64,000 nt of DNA from Draconibacterium halophilum (GCF_010448835.1 NZ_CP048409.1:992001-1056000), one strand, 5' to 3'; positions 43,310 through 53,048 are shown, counted from the stretch's first letter. Notes: generated by a model not told the origin, from the sequence alone. A program made the numbers and translations.

Positions 43310-44440
43310 TTAGTAGTGGCAGCGCATACAATCGTTAGCACCAATATCAGCTGCTGTTACCGAATCGATAGCTCCGGAATTCAGCTCTTCATGTAATTTT
43401 ACGTAATGTTCGTAATAACCATTGTTTCCAAAGTCCACTTCGGTATCGCGGTGACAGTTTACACACCATCCCATCGACAAATCGCTGTGTTGTTCCATAA
43501 TATCCATCTCCTCAACGGGGCCATGACATTGCATGCAGTCGAGTTTTCCAGAACCAACATGCACCGCATGACTGAAATATACGTGGTCGGGAAGATTATG
43601 AATACGTTTCCACTCAATTGGTTGCCCGTTCTCGGAGGCATCAACCACCTTCGAAATTTCAAATTTGCCACTGTTGGTACCTTCTCTAATAAGTATGTGG
43701 CAATTCATGCAAAGATCGGTGGCCGGAATGCCCGCCGATTTGCTGTGCTCCACTGTTGTGTGGCAATACATACAATCAATTCCATTATCGCCGGCATGCA
43801 CTTTATGCGAAAATTTTATGGGTTGATCGGGAGCATAATTTTCTTGTCGGCCCAGGCGAATAGCATCGGTAACAATCATTTTTACCTGCCAGCCAAAAGC
43901 AGCAAACAATATTAGTAGAGGAATGAATTTCAGTTTTATTTTGCGCAGAAAGATCAGTTCTACAACTGCCCAGGTAATCAGTAATCCTAAAAACAGGAAC
44001 AGAATAAGGTTGTAATGTGTTGGTTTTGCCGGAGGAACTCCGGTGTGTGCCAGATTGTCTAAATAAATTTTTACGGTTTTCAGGTCTTCTTCCTCAATTT
44101 TGAAGTTAACGTGCGATGCTTCCGTTTTTACGCCTGTCGGATTCATTACCGTTGTTTGAAAAGCTTCAAAATCCTTATCCACGTATTTTATTGCTATATC
44201 CATGGCTGAAGGATTCCAGTTTAAGGTGTCAACCCGGTTTAAATTGTGGCAGGAAACGCACGATGCAAAGTCACGATCGAAAGGTAATAATCCTTTAAAG
44301 AAACGCTCCCCGCGTTTAACATCCTGGTTTGAATGTCCATCGGATATTACCGATTCAGTTGAATCGGCATAAGAACTAATTGATAGCAAAATACAAGTAA
44401 CAAATGCGAACAGGGATATGAAAATCTGCGTTTTTTTCAT
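43310..44440 (-). CDS. actA: Alternative complex III multiheme cytochrome ActA (six CxxCH)
   Basis: A 376-residue protein with a signal peptide (KKTQIFISLFAFVTCILLS) starting at the ATG at 44440, chosen over 44470 because GGGGAGG lies just before it. Heme motifs are CVSCH (61-65), CMYCH (223-227), CMNCH (244-248), CMQCH (302-306), CVNCH (326-330) and CMRCH (371-375). A membrane anchor lies at 145-165 and a second hydrophobic stretch at 172-187. Five hemes are usual in ActA; the first motif here is an additional N-terminal heme domain. It passes electrons from ActB to an oxidase or soluble cytochrome. It is the first gene of the act operon. Confidence 0.9.
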   Translation of the reverse strand: MKKTQIFISLFAFVTCILLSISSYADSTESVISDGHSNQDVKRGERFFKGLLPFDRDFASCVSCHNLNRVDTLNWNPSAMDIAIKYVDKDFEAFQTTVMNPTGVKTEASHVNFKIEEEDLKTVKIYLDNLAHTGVPPAKPTHYNLILFLFLGLLITWAVVELIFLRKIKLKFIPLLILFAAFGWQVKMIVTDAIRLGRQENYAPDQPIKFSHKVHAGDNGIDCMYCHTTVEHSKSAGIPATDLCMNCHILIREGTNSGKFEISKVVDASENGQPIEWKRIHNLPDHVYFSHAVHVGSGKLDCMQCHGPVEEMDIMEQHSDLSMGWCVNCHRDTEVDFGNNGYYEHYVKLHEELNSGAIDSVTAADIGANDCMRCHY

Positions 44441-44666
44441 GAAACCTCCCCTTAAGAAGTGTTCTCTCATTCTGTTAAGTTTAGTATTAAAATAAAGGCC
44501 TTTTTATGTAGACTCAATCTATTAACAATAAAAAGACCTGAAGGTTCTGCAAATGATTAAACTTTTACGTTAAATAGCTGAGAATGTTCTGAAATAGCGA
44601 TAGCTTACATTTATGAGAAATGAAATTTTTATTTCCTATGTCGATAAACTATGACGTTTAAAGGCT

Positions 44667-45791
44667 TTAGGTTTTCTCTTTTTCGAGTTGTTCTGTTAAT
44701 TTTCGTACCAGTTTCATATTCTCAAAAAATTCTGCGGCAATTACCCTGATAATGGTATAAACAGGAATGGCCAGGATCATTCCTATTATTCCGGCCATAC
44801 TTCCGGCTGCCATAATTACAAGAAATATTTCGAGCGGGTGTGCTTTTACGCTACTGGAATAAATAAGGGGCTGATAAAGTACGTTGTCGATCACCTGAAC
44901 AGAAAGAAAAACCAGTGTCATCCATCCTAATGTGGGTAAAACCTCATTCATAAAATCGAGATTAATATGTAAAGCTGCTCCGATGAGTAAGCCAAGCGCT
45001 GCTCCCATCCACGGGCCGAGATAAGGAATAACATTGAACATGCCACAGAACAGACCAATTACAACCGCATGGTTGAATTCGATACCAATAATGGTAAGAC
45101 CGATGGTGTCGAGCAACATAACCATAAAAACCTCGAAAAGCAGTCCGATGAAATAACGCCGTAACAAGTAGGAAATTGACTCCAGGATATGGCTTACTTT
45201 TTCTTCGAAACGGGTAGGAACCAGTAAAATAATAAATGTGCGGAACATGGTTTCTTCTTTCAAAAAGAAAAAGGTGATAAAAGATACCGCGAAAAATCCG
45301 ATCAGCAATTCCCCGATGGTTCCTGCCACCAAGCCAAACCAATTTGAGACTTGTGAAAAATCGATTTGGGCACCAAGACTTTCTGTAACGATATCAAGAA
45401 AATTCTTCGATTCAATGCCCACTGCATCTTTGTTGAAAAACTGCATCAGATTAAGCAAAGGTTCTTCTATTGAATCGAGAACAAGTGTAAAGTCAATCTG
45501 CGATAATGTTTCCACTTCGCTTATCAGCAGCGGGATCATAAACCGAAAAAATGAAATAAAAACGATCCACAAAGATACCAGGCTTGCAAACGCAGCCAGT
45601 CCTTTGGGCATTTTAAATCGTTTGTATTTAATTCTCATCAGCCAGCGAGTTAACGGGCGGCCGATAAACGAAAGTACTACCGAAATAAGAATGTAGGTAA
45701 CTATGGCACTAAAATACCACAGTAGAAAAATGATAAAAAGTAGCCCAACAATAAAAAGCGTGTTGCGGGTCCAGCCTTTAAGTTGAATCAT
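44667..45791 (-). CDS. AI-2E family transporter (TqsA/PerM type)
   Basis: A 374-residue inner-membrane protein with seven to eight helices; the family blocks SVVLSFIGRPLTRWL near the N-terminus, LIGFFAVSFITFFFLKEE, MFNVIPYLGPWMGAALGLLIG and MAGIIGMILAIPVYTI are present. Members export autoinducer-2, other small solutes or exchange Na+/H+; the substrate here is unknown. A short basic tail (RKLTEQLEKEKT) ends it. It is transcribed alone from a gap of about 50 bases beyond the next gene. Confidence 0.88.
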   Translation of the reverse strand: MIQLKGWTRNTLFIVGLLFIIFLLWYFSAIVTYILISVVLSFIGRPLTRWLMRIKYKRFKMPKGLAAFASLVSLWIVFISFFRFMIPLLISEVETLSQIDFTLVLDSIEEPLLNLMQFFNKDAVGIESKNFLDIVTESLGAQIDFSQVSNWFGLVAGTIGELLIGFFAVSFITFFFLKEETMFRTFIILLVPTRFEEKVSHILESISYLLRRYFIGLLFEVFMVMLLDTIGLTIIGIEFNHAVVIGLFCGMFNVIPYLGPWMGAALGLLIGAALHINLDFMNEVLPTLGWMTLVFLSVQVIDNVLYQPLIYSSSVKAHPLEIFLVIMAAGSMAGIIGMILAIPVYTIIRVIAAEFFENMKLVRKLTEQLEKEKT

Positions 45792-45844
45792 TTTTGTTCG
45801 TTTTTAACAAATATAACCAAATTTGGGACGAACGGAAGCGATTT

Positions 45845-47395
45845 CTATTGGGATTGGGAAGCAATAAAATGCAGGTACCACTGAACGATATATGCATTAA
45901 AAGAATGCGGTTTTAGCGGATGCTTTATTTTTATATTTTGCCGCAATTGCTGCGTTATTTCACGATAAAAAATTCCGTCGTTCATGGGGTAATACAAGGT
46001 TTTTAATTGATGGGGAGCCAGTTTTATCAGCCAGTTTTTTAGTGACGGGGCTTTGGTTGTTTCTTTTTCTGTAATCTGCTTCAGATCAAAATCAAGCTCA
46101 TGCTTTTTGAAAAAATGATCTTCGAGCGTTTTATTATATAGTCGCTCCCGGTTTTTGTTTCGGGCATCAATGCCGGCAAAAAACTGAAGGCATTGTTTAT
46201 CAAAAAGTGGCATAAAAACATCAACCCCGAAAAATGAATAAACCTGGTTTGAATTACTTATAAATTTACATTGTCGCTCTTGTAAATCCCAGTATTCAAA
46301 TGCTTCAGCAGGACTAAGCTTACTTTGTTTTAACAGATATTCGTCGAGGTATTTCTGTAATTCAGCTTGAAAATCTGGCTTTGCCGGAAGCGAAGTGCCT
46401 AAAGTTTTTGTCAAGGTAGTTCCGAGCTCCGATGTTTTTAGATCCAGTATTGAATTGTTAAGGTGATCACCTCTTAAAAAATCTCCGGGATGGCCGGGAA
46501 GTACAACGGTGTTCTCGTCGATAAACTTATTTTCTTTCAAAAACTTTATGGCAAAATAATCCTGCAAATAAGGCATCGACGACCAGTGTGATGAATATTT
46601 TGCATAGTCGGTAAATGTTTTTTCCTGCTGAAAATTCTCAATTAACGCTTCATTGTATTCAATAAATTGGTATTGAAATCCTAGTTTCCGGGCAACCTTT
46701 TCAGCTGTTGCTTTTTCGGTATTATTTTTTCTTCCCCATGTAGCACATATTACATTTTTATGCCCGAATTCTGCCAGCAGACAAGCCAGTAACCGCGAGT
46801 CGTAGCCTCGGGTAAGCGGCAGCAAAACCTGTTTGTTTTTTAGATGCTTGTAGTATTTTTCAAATGTTGCGCTTAAATGACCCGATACAGTTTTTGGAGT
46901 CTGTTCTTTGTTTGCTTTCTGATGGAGTTGAAACACAAAATCAGAAAAAACCTTACCTGAACTATTTTCAACGTTGATAATCTCGCCAGGTTGTATTTGT
47001 GCTATGTTTTTGCTGAGTGTTTGGTTAAAAGGCGTTACTCCAAACTGTAGAAAATGAGAAGATGCAAACGTGCCAATATCTATGTCTTCAAGTGTTTGTT
47101 GCAACTTCTCCGGTTGGTCGCTAATTGAAAGTTCAACATTATCTTTTTTATAAAAGAATGGAAAACTCCAGGTATGCGAACACGTTGCCCAGGTTTCTTC
47201 TTCGTTTTTTATAATGATAGAGAATTGTCCGTTTAGCCCGGAAACAAAATCTTTAAATTGCCGGAAATCAGAACTGTTTTTTTGTATCTGTTCCAAAAAA
47301 TCTTGTTCGCGTAAAAACGTTTCATTCAGCCAGGCAAACCCGGTAACACTGGCATTTTTTTCTGTCGACCATTTATATTTTTCAAGATACAGCAT
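45845..47395 (-). CDS. Asparagine-synthase-like amidotransferase lacking glutaminase Cys
   Basis: A 516-residue protein. The ATG at 47395 is chosen because the TTG at 47407 overlaps the upstream gene. The N-terminal half has the class II glutaminase fold (FSIIIKNEEETWATCSHTW) but the catalytic Cys at position 2 is Leu, so it cannot hydrolyse glutamine by itself. The C-terminal half has an Asn-synthase PP-loop, PLTRGYDSRLL, a divergent form of SGGxDS, and VLPGHPGDFLRGDH. It could adenylate a carboxylate and use ammonia or another amine. It sits directly downstream of a Wzx-like flippase, so a role in modifying a surface glycan is a guess. Confidence 0.72.
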   Translation of the reverse strand: MLYLEKYKWSTEKNASVTGFAWLNETFLREQDFLEQIQKNSSDFRQFKDFVSGLNGQFSIIIKNEEETWATCSHTWSFPFFYKKDNVELSISDQPEKLQQTLEDIDIGTFASSHFLQFGVTPFNQTLSKNIAQIQPGEIINVENSSGKVFSDFVFQLHQKANKEQTPKTVSGHLSATFEKYYKHLKNKQVLLPLTRGYDSRLLACLLAEFGHKNVICATWGRKNNTEKATAEKVARKLGFQYQFIEYNEALIENFQQEKTFTDYAKYSSHWSSMPYLQDYFAIKFLKENKFIDENTVVLPGHPGDFLRGDHLNNSILDLKTSELGTTLTKTLGTSLPAKPDFQAELQKYLDEYLLKQSKLSPAEAFEYWDLQERQCKFISNSNQVYSFFGVDVFMPLFDKQCLQFFAGIDARNKNRERLYNKTLEDHFFKKHELDFDLKQITEKETTKAPSLKNWLIKLAPHQLKTLYYPMNDGIFYREITQQLRQNIKIKHPLKPHSFNAYIVQWYLHFIASQSQ

Positions 47396-47397
47396 GC

Positions 47398-48744
47398 TTA
47401 CAACCAAATTTTAAGAAGCGCAATGGGAATAATCAAAAGTATCATTTTAAAAAAGTATATACCTGCTTGTTTCAAATTTACGCCTGCCAAAAACAACGAA
47501 TAAATCGTTAAAAATGCAAAAAACAGTACGCCCGATAAACTATACAAAACAACGGTGGAAACCACATCCTTTAGAATTAAACCACCAACCACCAAACTTG
47601 CCACTCTGGTAATCAGTAAAAGGATATTGTACCACATCGATACGTTTTGTTTTTCTTTAACAATAAGGATTGCGGATAGTGGAGAACCCAGCATTACAAA
47701 ATAAAGCCAGGGCGCAATAAACTGCGCCAGGTAACCTGAAAATGCCCATTCGCTGCCAAAGAGTACACTGAAAATCTGTTGACCCCAGAAACCGAGAATG
47801 GCAAAAGGAACCAGACCAATGAAAACTTGTTTCCGAAAAAGAGAATAGGTAAGCTCTTTTAATTTAGCAGGTGTTTGGTCGAGTGTTTTTGCATTTTGAA
47901 TGTAAACACTGGATATTGAAATGCTTAACAACTGAACGGGCACGCTGATGTAGCGATGCGAAAAGGAATAAAGGCCCAGCATTTTATCGCCAAAAAATGG
48001 TTTGAAAAGAAATACGGGGAGTTGACTGCTTACAAAATTCATCACCTCTGAAACGATTGAAAACTTAGGAAATTTAATGTAACGCTGTGCCAGCGCCTTT
48101 TCCTCAACATTAAATTTTCCGAGACGGAAATGACTTGCTTCATCAACTTTAAACGAGAATATGATAAAGGTTAAAAGTTGCGCAACTACAGCTCCCAAAA
48201 ACAGTCCTGTGGACGGAAATAAAAAAAATGCGCATTGCAAAACGCCTGTCAAAAAAGCACGGCTAATTTCTAAAATCGAAAGCCGGCGAAACTGTTTTTT
48301 GCTGATATAAATATTCCGGATCAATTGAATAGCACTAAAAAAGTAGGCATATAAAGGGACAAGGAGTAAATGCAGTTTTTGGTTGGTATCCGGCTGCCAA
48401 ACCAGAATAATTAGACCAACTATTGCCAGCATAATTAAATTTACTCCGGAATTAATTTTCTGGGCAAAACTGCCAATGAGTTTTCGTTCGTTTGGTGTAT
48501 CAACCAGAATAATTGCTTTTTCGTATTTGCCCGTTGATACAATCGAAAGTACCGATGCAATGGTCAGGTAAAGTACAAAATCGCCAAACTGTTCAGGAGC
48601 ATACAAACGGGCAATCGCCAAGGCAAAAACAAAAGGAACAGCACGGGCTAGCACCATTCCGGTAAAAAGGGAGGCAATGTTTTTATAAAAATCACTTTGA
48701 TTAAACCGGTGAAATCTATTTCTGAAATAACTGGAAATATTCAT
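47398..48744 (-). CDS. Polysaccharide flippase, Wzx/MATE-like
   Basis: A 448-residue membrane protein with about 12 helices, starting with FYKNIASLFTGMVLARAVPF and the RLYAPEQFGDFVLYL block typical of O-antigen and oligosaccharide flippases. It moves lipid-linked sugars across the inner membrane. Its gene ends three bases before the likely start of the asparagine-synthase-like gene, indicating cotranscription. No other glycan gene is nearby, so the pair is isolated from any complete polysaccharide cluster. Confidence 0.82.
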   Translation of the reverse strand: MNISSYFRNRFHRFNQSDFYKNIASLFTGMVLARAVPFVFALAIARLYAPEQFGDFVLYLTIASVLSIVSTGKYEKAIILVDTPNERKLIGSFAQKINSGVNLIMLAIVGLIILVWQPDTNQKLHLLLVPLYAYFFSAIQLIRNIYISKKQFRRLSILEISRAFLTGVLQCAFFLFPSTGLFLGAVVAQLLTFIIFSFKVDEASHFRLGKFNVEEKALAQRYIKFPKFSIVSEVMNFVSSQLPVFLFKPFFGDKMLGLYSFSHRYISVPVQLLSISISSVYIQNAKTLDQTPAKLKELTYSLFRKQVFIGLVPFAILGFWGQQIFSVLFGSEWAFSGYLAQFIAPWLYFVMLGSPLSAILIVKEKQNVSMWYNILLLITRVASLVVGGLILKDVVSTVVLYSLSGVLFFAFLTIYSLFLAGVNLKQAGIYFFKMILLIIPIALLKIWL

Positions 48745-48842
48745 GCGTTTAAAACACGATGTTTTTATTTATGTAAATATCATAAAAATAATTGCTTTGA
48801 TTAAGCTTTTTCGTGAAAACGAAGAAATACTGGCGCTTTTTA

Positions 48843-48850
48843 TATTTTTG
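48843..48850 (+). promoter_or_regulatory. Candidate -7 box TATTTTTG of the AlkD-like gene
   Basis: Exact match to TAnnTTTG, 33 bases before the ATG at 48883. No clear -33 element is present. Confidence 0.4.
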
Positions 48851-48882
48851 CTCACTGAACATTAAAACGGGAAACAGTAATA

Positions 48883-49587
48883 ATGGATTTTATTCTCGAT
48901 AATCAGGAAACGGAAAAAAAATTTCAGCAGCTGATAAAAGTTATCAGGCTACGGCAAAGTGGAGAAGTGGCAGAGGCAATGAAAGAGCGTGGAATTTCGT
49001 ATAAAGTAAGTTGGGGCGTGTCGTTGCTCGATATGCGCGAAATTGCCCAATCGTATGAAGCCGATCATTTACTGGCGCTTAAACTTTGGAACAAACAATG
49101 GCGCGAAACCATGATATTAGCCACTCTCATTGATAATCCGGCGGAAGTGACCGAGGAACAAATGGATTTTTGGACAAAAAGTTTTGAGAATATCGAAATT
49201 GCTGAGCAAGCCTCAACCAACCTTTGGGTGAAAAGTAAGTTTGCATTTGTAAAAGCGCTGGAGTGGTGCCGCGGTAAAAAACATCTGGTGCGCTTTACCG
49301 GAGTTCACCTGATTGGGCGACTGGCAATAACCGACAAAAAAGCAATCGACGAAATGTTTGAACCGTTTTTCGAGGAGCTGACAACACTGGCAAAAGACAA
49401 AAAATTGTATACCCCAATCTATCGTTCGGTAATTGGTATGGGAAGCCGCTCGAAAGTGCTGAACGAACAATGCATTGAGCTGACAAAACAATTTCAGTTG
49501 AGCGAATCGGAAAATGCCGTGAAGCTCGGCGAGAGTTTATTCGACGAATTAGGCAGTGAGTATGTTCAGGAACGATTTCAGGAATAA
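48883..49587 (+). CDS. DNA alkylation repair protein, AlkD-like HEAT repeat
   Basis: A 234-residue all-helical protein. Repeated helix pairs, WKKQ-type motifs such as LWNKQWRETMILATLID and ASTNLWVKSKFAFVKALEW, match the AlkD/DNA-alkylation-repair HEAT-like family that removes 3- or 7-alkylated purines. I cannot map all catalytic residues of AlkD, so activity is likely but not certain. It stands alone on the plus strand, divergent from the flippase. Confidence 0.75.
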   Translation: MDFILDNQETEKKFQQLIKVIRLRQSGEVAEAMKERGISYKVSWGVSLLDMREIAQSYEADHLLALKLWNKQWRETMILATLIDNPAEVTEEQMDFWTKSFENIEIAEQASTNLWVKSKFAFVKALEWCRGKKHLVRFTGVHLIGRLAITDKKAIDEMFEPFFEELTTLAKDKKLYTPIYRSVIGMGSRSKVLNEQCIELTKQFQLSESENAVKLGESLFDELGSEYVQERFQE

Positions 49588-49710
49588 TTGCATTAACTTT
49601 CTTTAACTGCAAAGCTGTCATGCCGAAACTTCATGGCAGGTTCTTTGTTATCATTGTCTCGACTCAGTAAAAAACAGAAAACTGGGAATTGTACGTTTAA
49701 TCTTAATAAA

Positions 49711-50481
49711 ATGATGAATCTTTCAAAATCTTCAAATCCTGTTTTAAAAGAAAAAGCTTTTAGCAGGAACTATACAGCACAGTCGGATGTGATGACTGTA
49801 CATGGAACAATAAACAAAACTGCTTTAATGTTGCTACTGGTAATTGCCGGTGCGGTATTTACCTGGAACAAATTTTTCGATGCCGGTGCAACTACCCTCG
49901 AAGGAGGTTTGGCAGCAGTTGGCCCTTGGTTGGCAATTGGCGGAATTGGTGGTTTTATTACCGTTTTAGTTACCGTTTTTCGCCCTCAGAGTTCGGGAAT
50001 ATCTGCACCGATATATGCTGTGTTTCAAGGCCTGTTTTTAGGTGGAATATCGGCCCTTTTCGAGGCGCAGTATTCTAATATTGTGATGCGTGCCGTAATG
50101 CTTACACTCGCCGTTTTTATGATGATGTTGTTTTTGTATCGCTCGGGAATCATTAAGGTTACAAAAAGATTTATGATGGGTGTTATGGCAGCCACAGCAG
50201 GTATTGCCTTGGTTTACTTTGTCAGTTTTATTGCCGGTATGTTTGGTGCCCAAATGTCATTTCTGCATGGTAATTCTAATCTCAGCATCGGAATTAGCCT
50301 GGTTGTTGTTGCCGTTGCGGCATTAAATCTGGTGCTCGATTTTTCATTTATCGAACGTGCTTCAGAATCCGGCGCTCCAAAATATATGGAATGGTACGGA
50401 GCATTTGGTTTAATGGTAACGCTCATCTGGTTATACCTTGAAATTTTGCGTTTGCTATCGAAATTAGCCAGCCGAAATTAA
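49711..50481 (+). CDS. Bax inhibitor-1/YccA family membrane protein
   Basis: A protein of about 256 residues. I chose the ATG at 49711 (MMNLSKSSNPVLKEKAF) rather than the longest frame at 49633, because the soluble N-terminus resembles the family and the earlier region has no signal. Seven hydrophobic segments follow, with the BI-1 pattern YAVFQGLFLGGISALFE, and the late FIERASESGAPKYMEWYGAF. Members are proton/calcium-responsive channels or membrane-stress proteins. It may be cotranscribed with the repair gene. Confidence 0.85.
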   Translation: MMNLSKSSNPVLKEKAFSRNYTAQSDVMTVHGTINKTALMLLLVIAGAVFTWNKFFDAGATTLEGGLAAVGPWLAIGGIGGFITVLVTVFRPQSSGISAPIYAVFQGLFLGGISALFEAQYSNIVMRAVMLTLAVFMMMLFLYRSGIIKVTKRFMMGVMAATAGIALVYFVSFIAGMFGAQMSFLHGNSNLSIGISLVVVAVAALNLVLDFSFIERASESGAPKYMEWYGAFGLMVTLIWLYLEILRLLSKLASRN

Positions 50482-50594
50482 AATATATCAACTTTAAAAA
50501 AGAGGATTTATGCTGAATGAAAGGGTAAGTCCTTTTTTGTTTTTAATGCTGAAGTATTATTTTCGAATATTGTTCAACCATAAACCAGAATGGA

Positions 50595-51758
50595 ATGGAG
50601 CTTATTCAGGTTACCGGTAAACACCTGGTAGACGATTTTCATAAAGTACCGAAAGTAATTTACAAAAAGGATAGAAACTGGATCCCCCAGCTTCGGGCGA
50701 TGATCGAAAATACGTTTGATCCGGCAAAGAACAGCCGTTTTCAGAAAGGCGATGCCCGGCGATGGATTCTAAAAAGTGACGAGAAGCTAATTGGAAGGAT
50801 TGCCGCATTTTATGACGATGATTATTCCTCGAGCTACGATCAGCCAACAGGCTGTTGTGGTTTTTTCGAGTGTGTAAACAACGAGCGCGCTGCTTTTAAA
50901 CTGTTCAATGTGGCTTACGAGTGGCTAAAAGAAAATGGGATGGAAGCTATGGATGGCCCGGTAAATTTCGATGAGAATTTCTTTTTCTGGGGATTGCTAA
51001 AAGACGGATTTCGGCCGCAAACGTTTGGAATGAATTACAATCCGCCCTACTACAATGATTTATTCGCCACCTACGGTTTTAAAACCTATTACGAACAGTA
51101 CAGCTATTCGTTAGACATAACGAACCCTGATTTGCCCGATCGTTTCTGGAAAATTGCAGAATGGGTGGCAAAAAAGCCGGGCTATTCTTTCGAGCACTTT
51201 TCTTTAAAAAATCAGGATAAATACCTTCGCGACTTTATTGAGATTCATGAAAAAGCCTGGGGGAATCACAGTAACTATAAACCAATTGAATTTAAGCTGT
51301 TGAAAGATCTTTTGGCGAGCGCAAAAGTTATTTTAGATGAGGAATTTATTTGGTATGCATACCACAACGGAAAACCCATTGCCTTTTTTATGCAGGTACT
51401 TGATTTGAACCAAATTATTAAAAAGCTAAAAACAGGGAAACTGAGCTTTTGGGACGGAATTAAACTGCTGTATTTAAAAAAACGAAAAACAATCACTCGC
51501 TGCCGGGTTATTGTTTTGGGGGTGGTTCCGGGCTACCAGGGTAAAGGAATTGAATCAGCTATTTTTTATCATCTGAAGAAAGTGCTGTTACGGAAATCGT
51601 GGTACAATGATATGGAAATGAGTTGGATTGGAGACTTTAATCCAAAGATGATTGCCATGTTTAAAGCGTTTGGAGCTGACCAAACACAAACGCACTCTAC
51701 ACTGCGTTATTTGTTCGACCGGGAAAAAGAATTTGTACGGGCTCCGATTATTGATTAA
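50595..51758 (+). CDS. GNAT-like acetyltransferase, YghO-type (first of tandem pair)
   Basis: A 387-residue cytosolic protein. The N-terminal two-thirds carry GRIAAFYDD, QPTGCCGFFECV, NGMEAMDGPVNF and FGMNYNPPYY; the C-terminal third has a GNAT-like acceptor block VIVLGVVPGYQGKGIESAI, in which VxxGYxGKGI matches the CoA pyrophosphate loop. Family members are common in Bacteroidota and annotated as N-acetyltransferases; the substrate is unknown. The next gene is a paralogue in tandem, spaced by 51 bases. The ATG at 50595 is preferred to an out-of-frame one at 50590. Confidence 0.78.
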   Translation: MELIQVTGKHLVDDFHKVPKVIYKKDRNWIPQLRAMIENTFDPAKNSRFQKGDARRWILKSDEKLIGRIAAFYDDDYSSSYDQPTGCCGFFECVNNERAAFKLFNVAYEWLKENGMEAMDGPVNFDENFFFWGLLKDGFRPQTFGMNYNPPYYNDLFATYGFKTYYEQYSYSLDITNPDLPDRFWKIAEWVAKKPGYSFEHFSLKNQDKYLRDFIEIHEKAWGNHSNYKPIEFKLLKDLLASAKVILDEEFIWYAYHNGKPIAFFMQVLDLNQIIKKLKTGKLSFWDGIKLLYLKKRKTITRCRVIVLGVVPGYQGKGIESAIFYHLKKVLLRKSWYNDMEMSWIGDFNPKMIAMFKAFGADQTQTHSTLRYLFDREKEFVRAPIID

Positions 51759-51809
51759 AATTAGTTCTTATTGTAGTTTTTTAAATTATAATTGCCACAA
51801 AATTAAAGA

Positions 51810-52976
51810 ATGCAGTTACTAGAAGTTGTAGACAAACGGACAAAAAAACAATTTCACCAGGTACCGAACATCATTTATAAGAATGATCCGAACTGGGCCG
51901 CTCCTTTGCAGGGGATGGTTGAAGGAATTTTCGATCCAAAAAAGAATAAGACTTTTCGCAATGGGAAAGCCATTCGCTGGGTTTTGGTTGACGACAATGA
52001 CAATTTAATTGGCCGGATTGCTGCATTTATAAATTTCAACCTCGCAAAAACATACGAGCAACCAACAGGTGGCTGTGGTTTTTTCGAGTGTATTGATGAT
52101 CAGGAAGCAGCAAATTTACTATTCAAAGCGGCTGCCGATTGGAATACGGAAAATGGTATGGAAGCCATGGACGGGCCGATAAATTTTGGCGAGAATTACG
52201 TAAACTGGGGCTTGCTGGTTGATGGATTTATGCCACAGGGATTTGGCATGCCCTATAATCCAAAATATTACGAAAAGCTTTTTCGCGAGTTTGGTTTCGA
52301 GGTTTATTTCGAGCAGTATTCTTTTCACCTCGATTATACCGTTCCGTTTCCCGAACGTTTTTGGAAAATTGCCGGCTGGGTAGCTAAAAAACCACAATAT
52401 CAGTTTAAACATTTCGATTTTAAACAGGCTCATAAGTTTGTGAAAGATTTCTGTACGGTTTATGATGCAGCCTGGTCGTTTCACGAACATTACAAACCGC
52501 TTGATCCGGACGATCTTCACGATTTTCTGACAGAGTCGAAAGCGATTCTCGACCCCGAGATGATCTGGTATGCGTACGCTGATGGTAGGCCGATTGCTGT
52601 GTTTGTGATGATTCCTGATATTAATCAGCTACTCATAAAACTAAATGGAAAACTGAATTTGCCGGGTATTTTAAAGTTTTTTTACTACAAAAAGAAAAAG
52701 GTAATTAACCGTACCCGAATCTTCCTGATGGGGGTAGATCCGAAATTCCAGCGAGCTGGAATTGAATCAGGGATATTCTGGCACCAGGAACAAATAATGA
52801 AAAAGAAATCGCACCAACATTATAAAGAAGTTGAATTGTCGTGGGCGGGTGATTTCAACCCGAAAATTATTGCCATATACGAGGCAACAGGCGCTAAAAA
52901 GGCCAAAACACATTACACAATGCGGTATATGTTCGACCGGAGTAAAAAGGTGACAAAAGCACCATCGATCAGTTAG
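51810..52976 (+). CDS. GNAT-like acetyltransferase, YghO-type (second of tandem pair)
   Basis: A 388-residue paralogue of the preceding gene. The same blocks occur in the same places: GRIAAFINF, QPTGGCGFFECI, NGMEAMDGPINF, FGMPYNPKYY and the CoA-loop region IFLMGVDPKFQRAGIESGI. Here the loop is FQRAGIE in place of YQGKGIE, so cofactor binding may differ. The pair probably came from a local duplication that later diverged. The two genes may act on different substrates or as a heterodimer. No start ambiguity. Confidence 0.78.
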   Translation: MQLLEVVDKRTKKQFHQVPNIIYKNDPNWAAPLQGMVEGIFDPKKNKTFRNGKAIRWVLVDDNDNLIGRIAAFINFNLAKTYEQPTGGCGFFECIDDQEAANLLFKAAADWNTENGMEAMDGPINFGENYVNWGLLVDGFMPQGFGMPYNPKYYEKLFREFGFEVYFEQYSFHLDYTVPFPERFWKIAGWVAKKPQYQFKHFDFKQAHKFVKDFCTVYDAAWSFHEHYKPLDPDDLHDFLTESKAILDPEMIWYAYADGRPIAVFVMIPDINQLLIKLNGKLNLPGILKFFYYKKKKVINRTRIFLMGVDPKFQRAGIESGIFWHQEQIMKKKSHQHYKEVELSWAGDFNPKIIAIYEATGAKKAKTHYTMRYMFDRSKKVTKAPSIS

Positions 52977-53017
52977 GATTAACAACTTGTTTAAGAAGCA
53001 AATAAATAGAGTAAGTT

Positions 53018-53048
53018 TTTGGAAAGTTGCAAACTATATATATCTTTG
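53018..53048 (+). promoter_or_regulatory. Promoter of the L31 gene (TTTG and TATCTTTG)
   Basis: -7 box TATCTTTG at 53041-53048 matches TAnnTTTG; TTTG at 53018-53021 lies 19 bases upstream as the -33 element. Both elements and spacing fit the Bacteroidota housekeeping sigma factor, and the 5' leader is about 80 bases. Confidence 0.65.
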
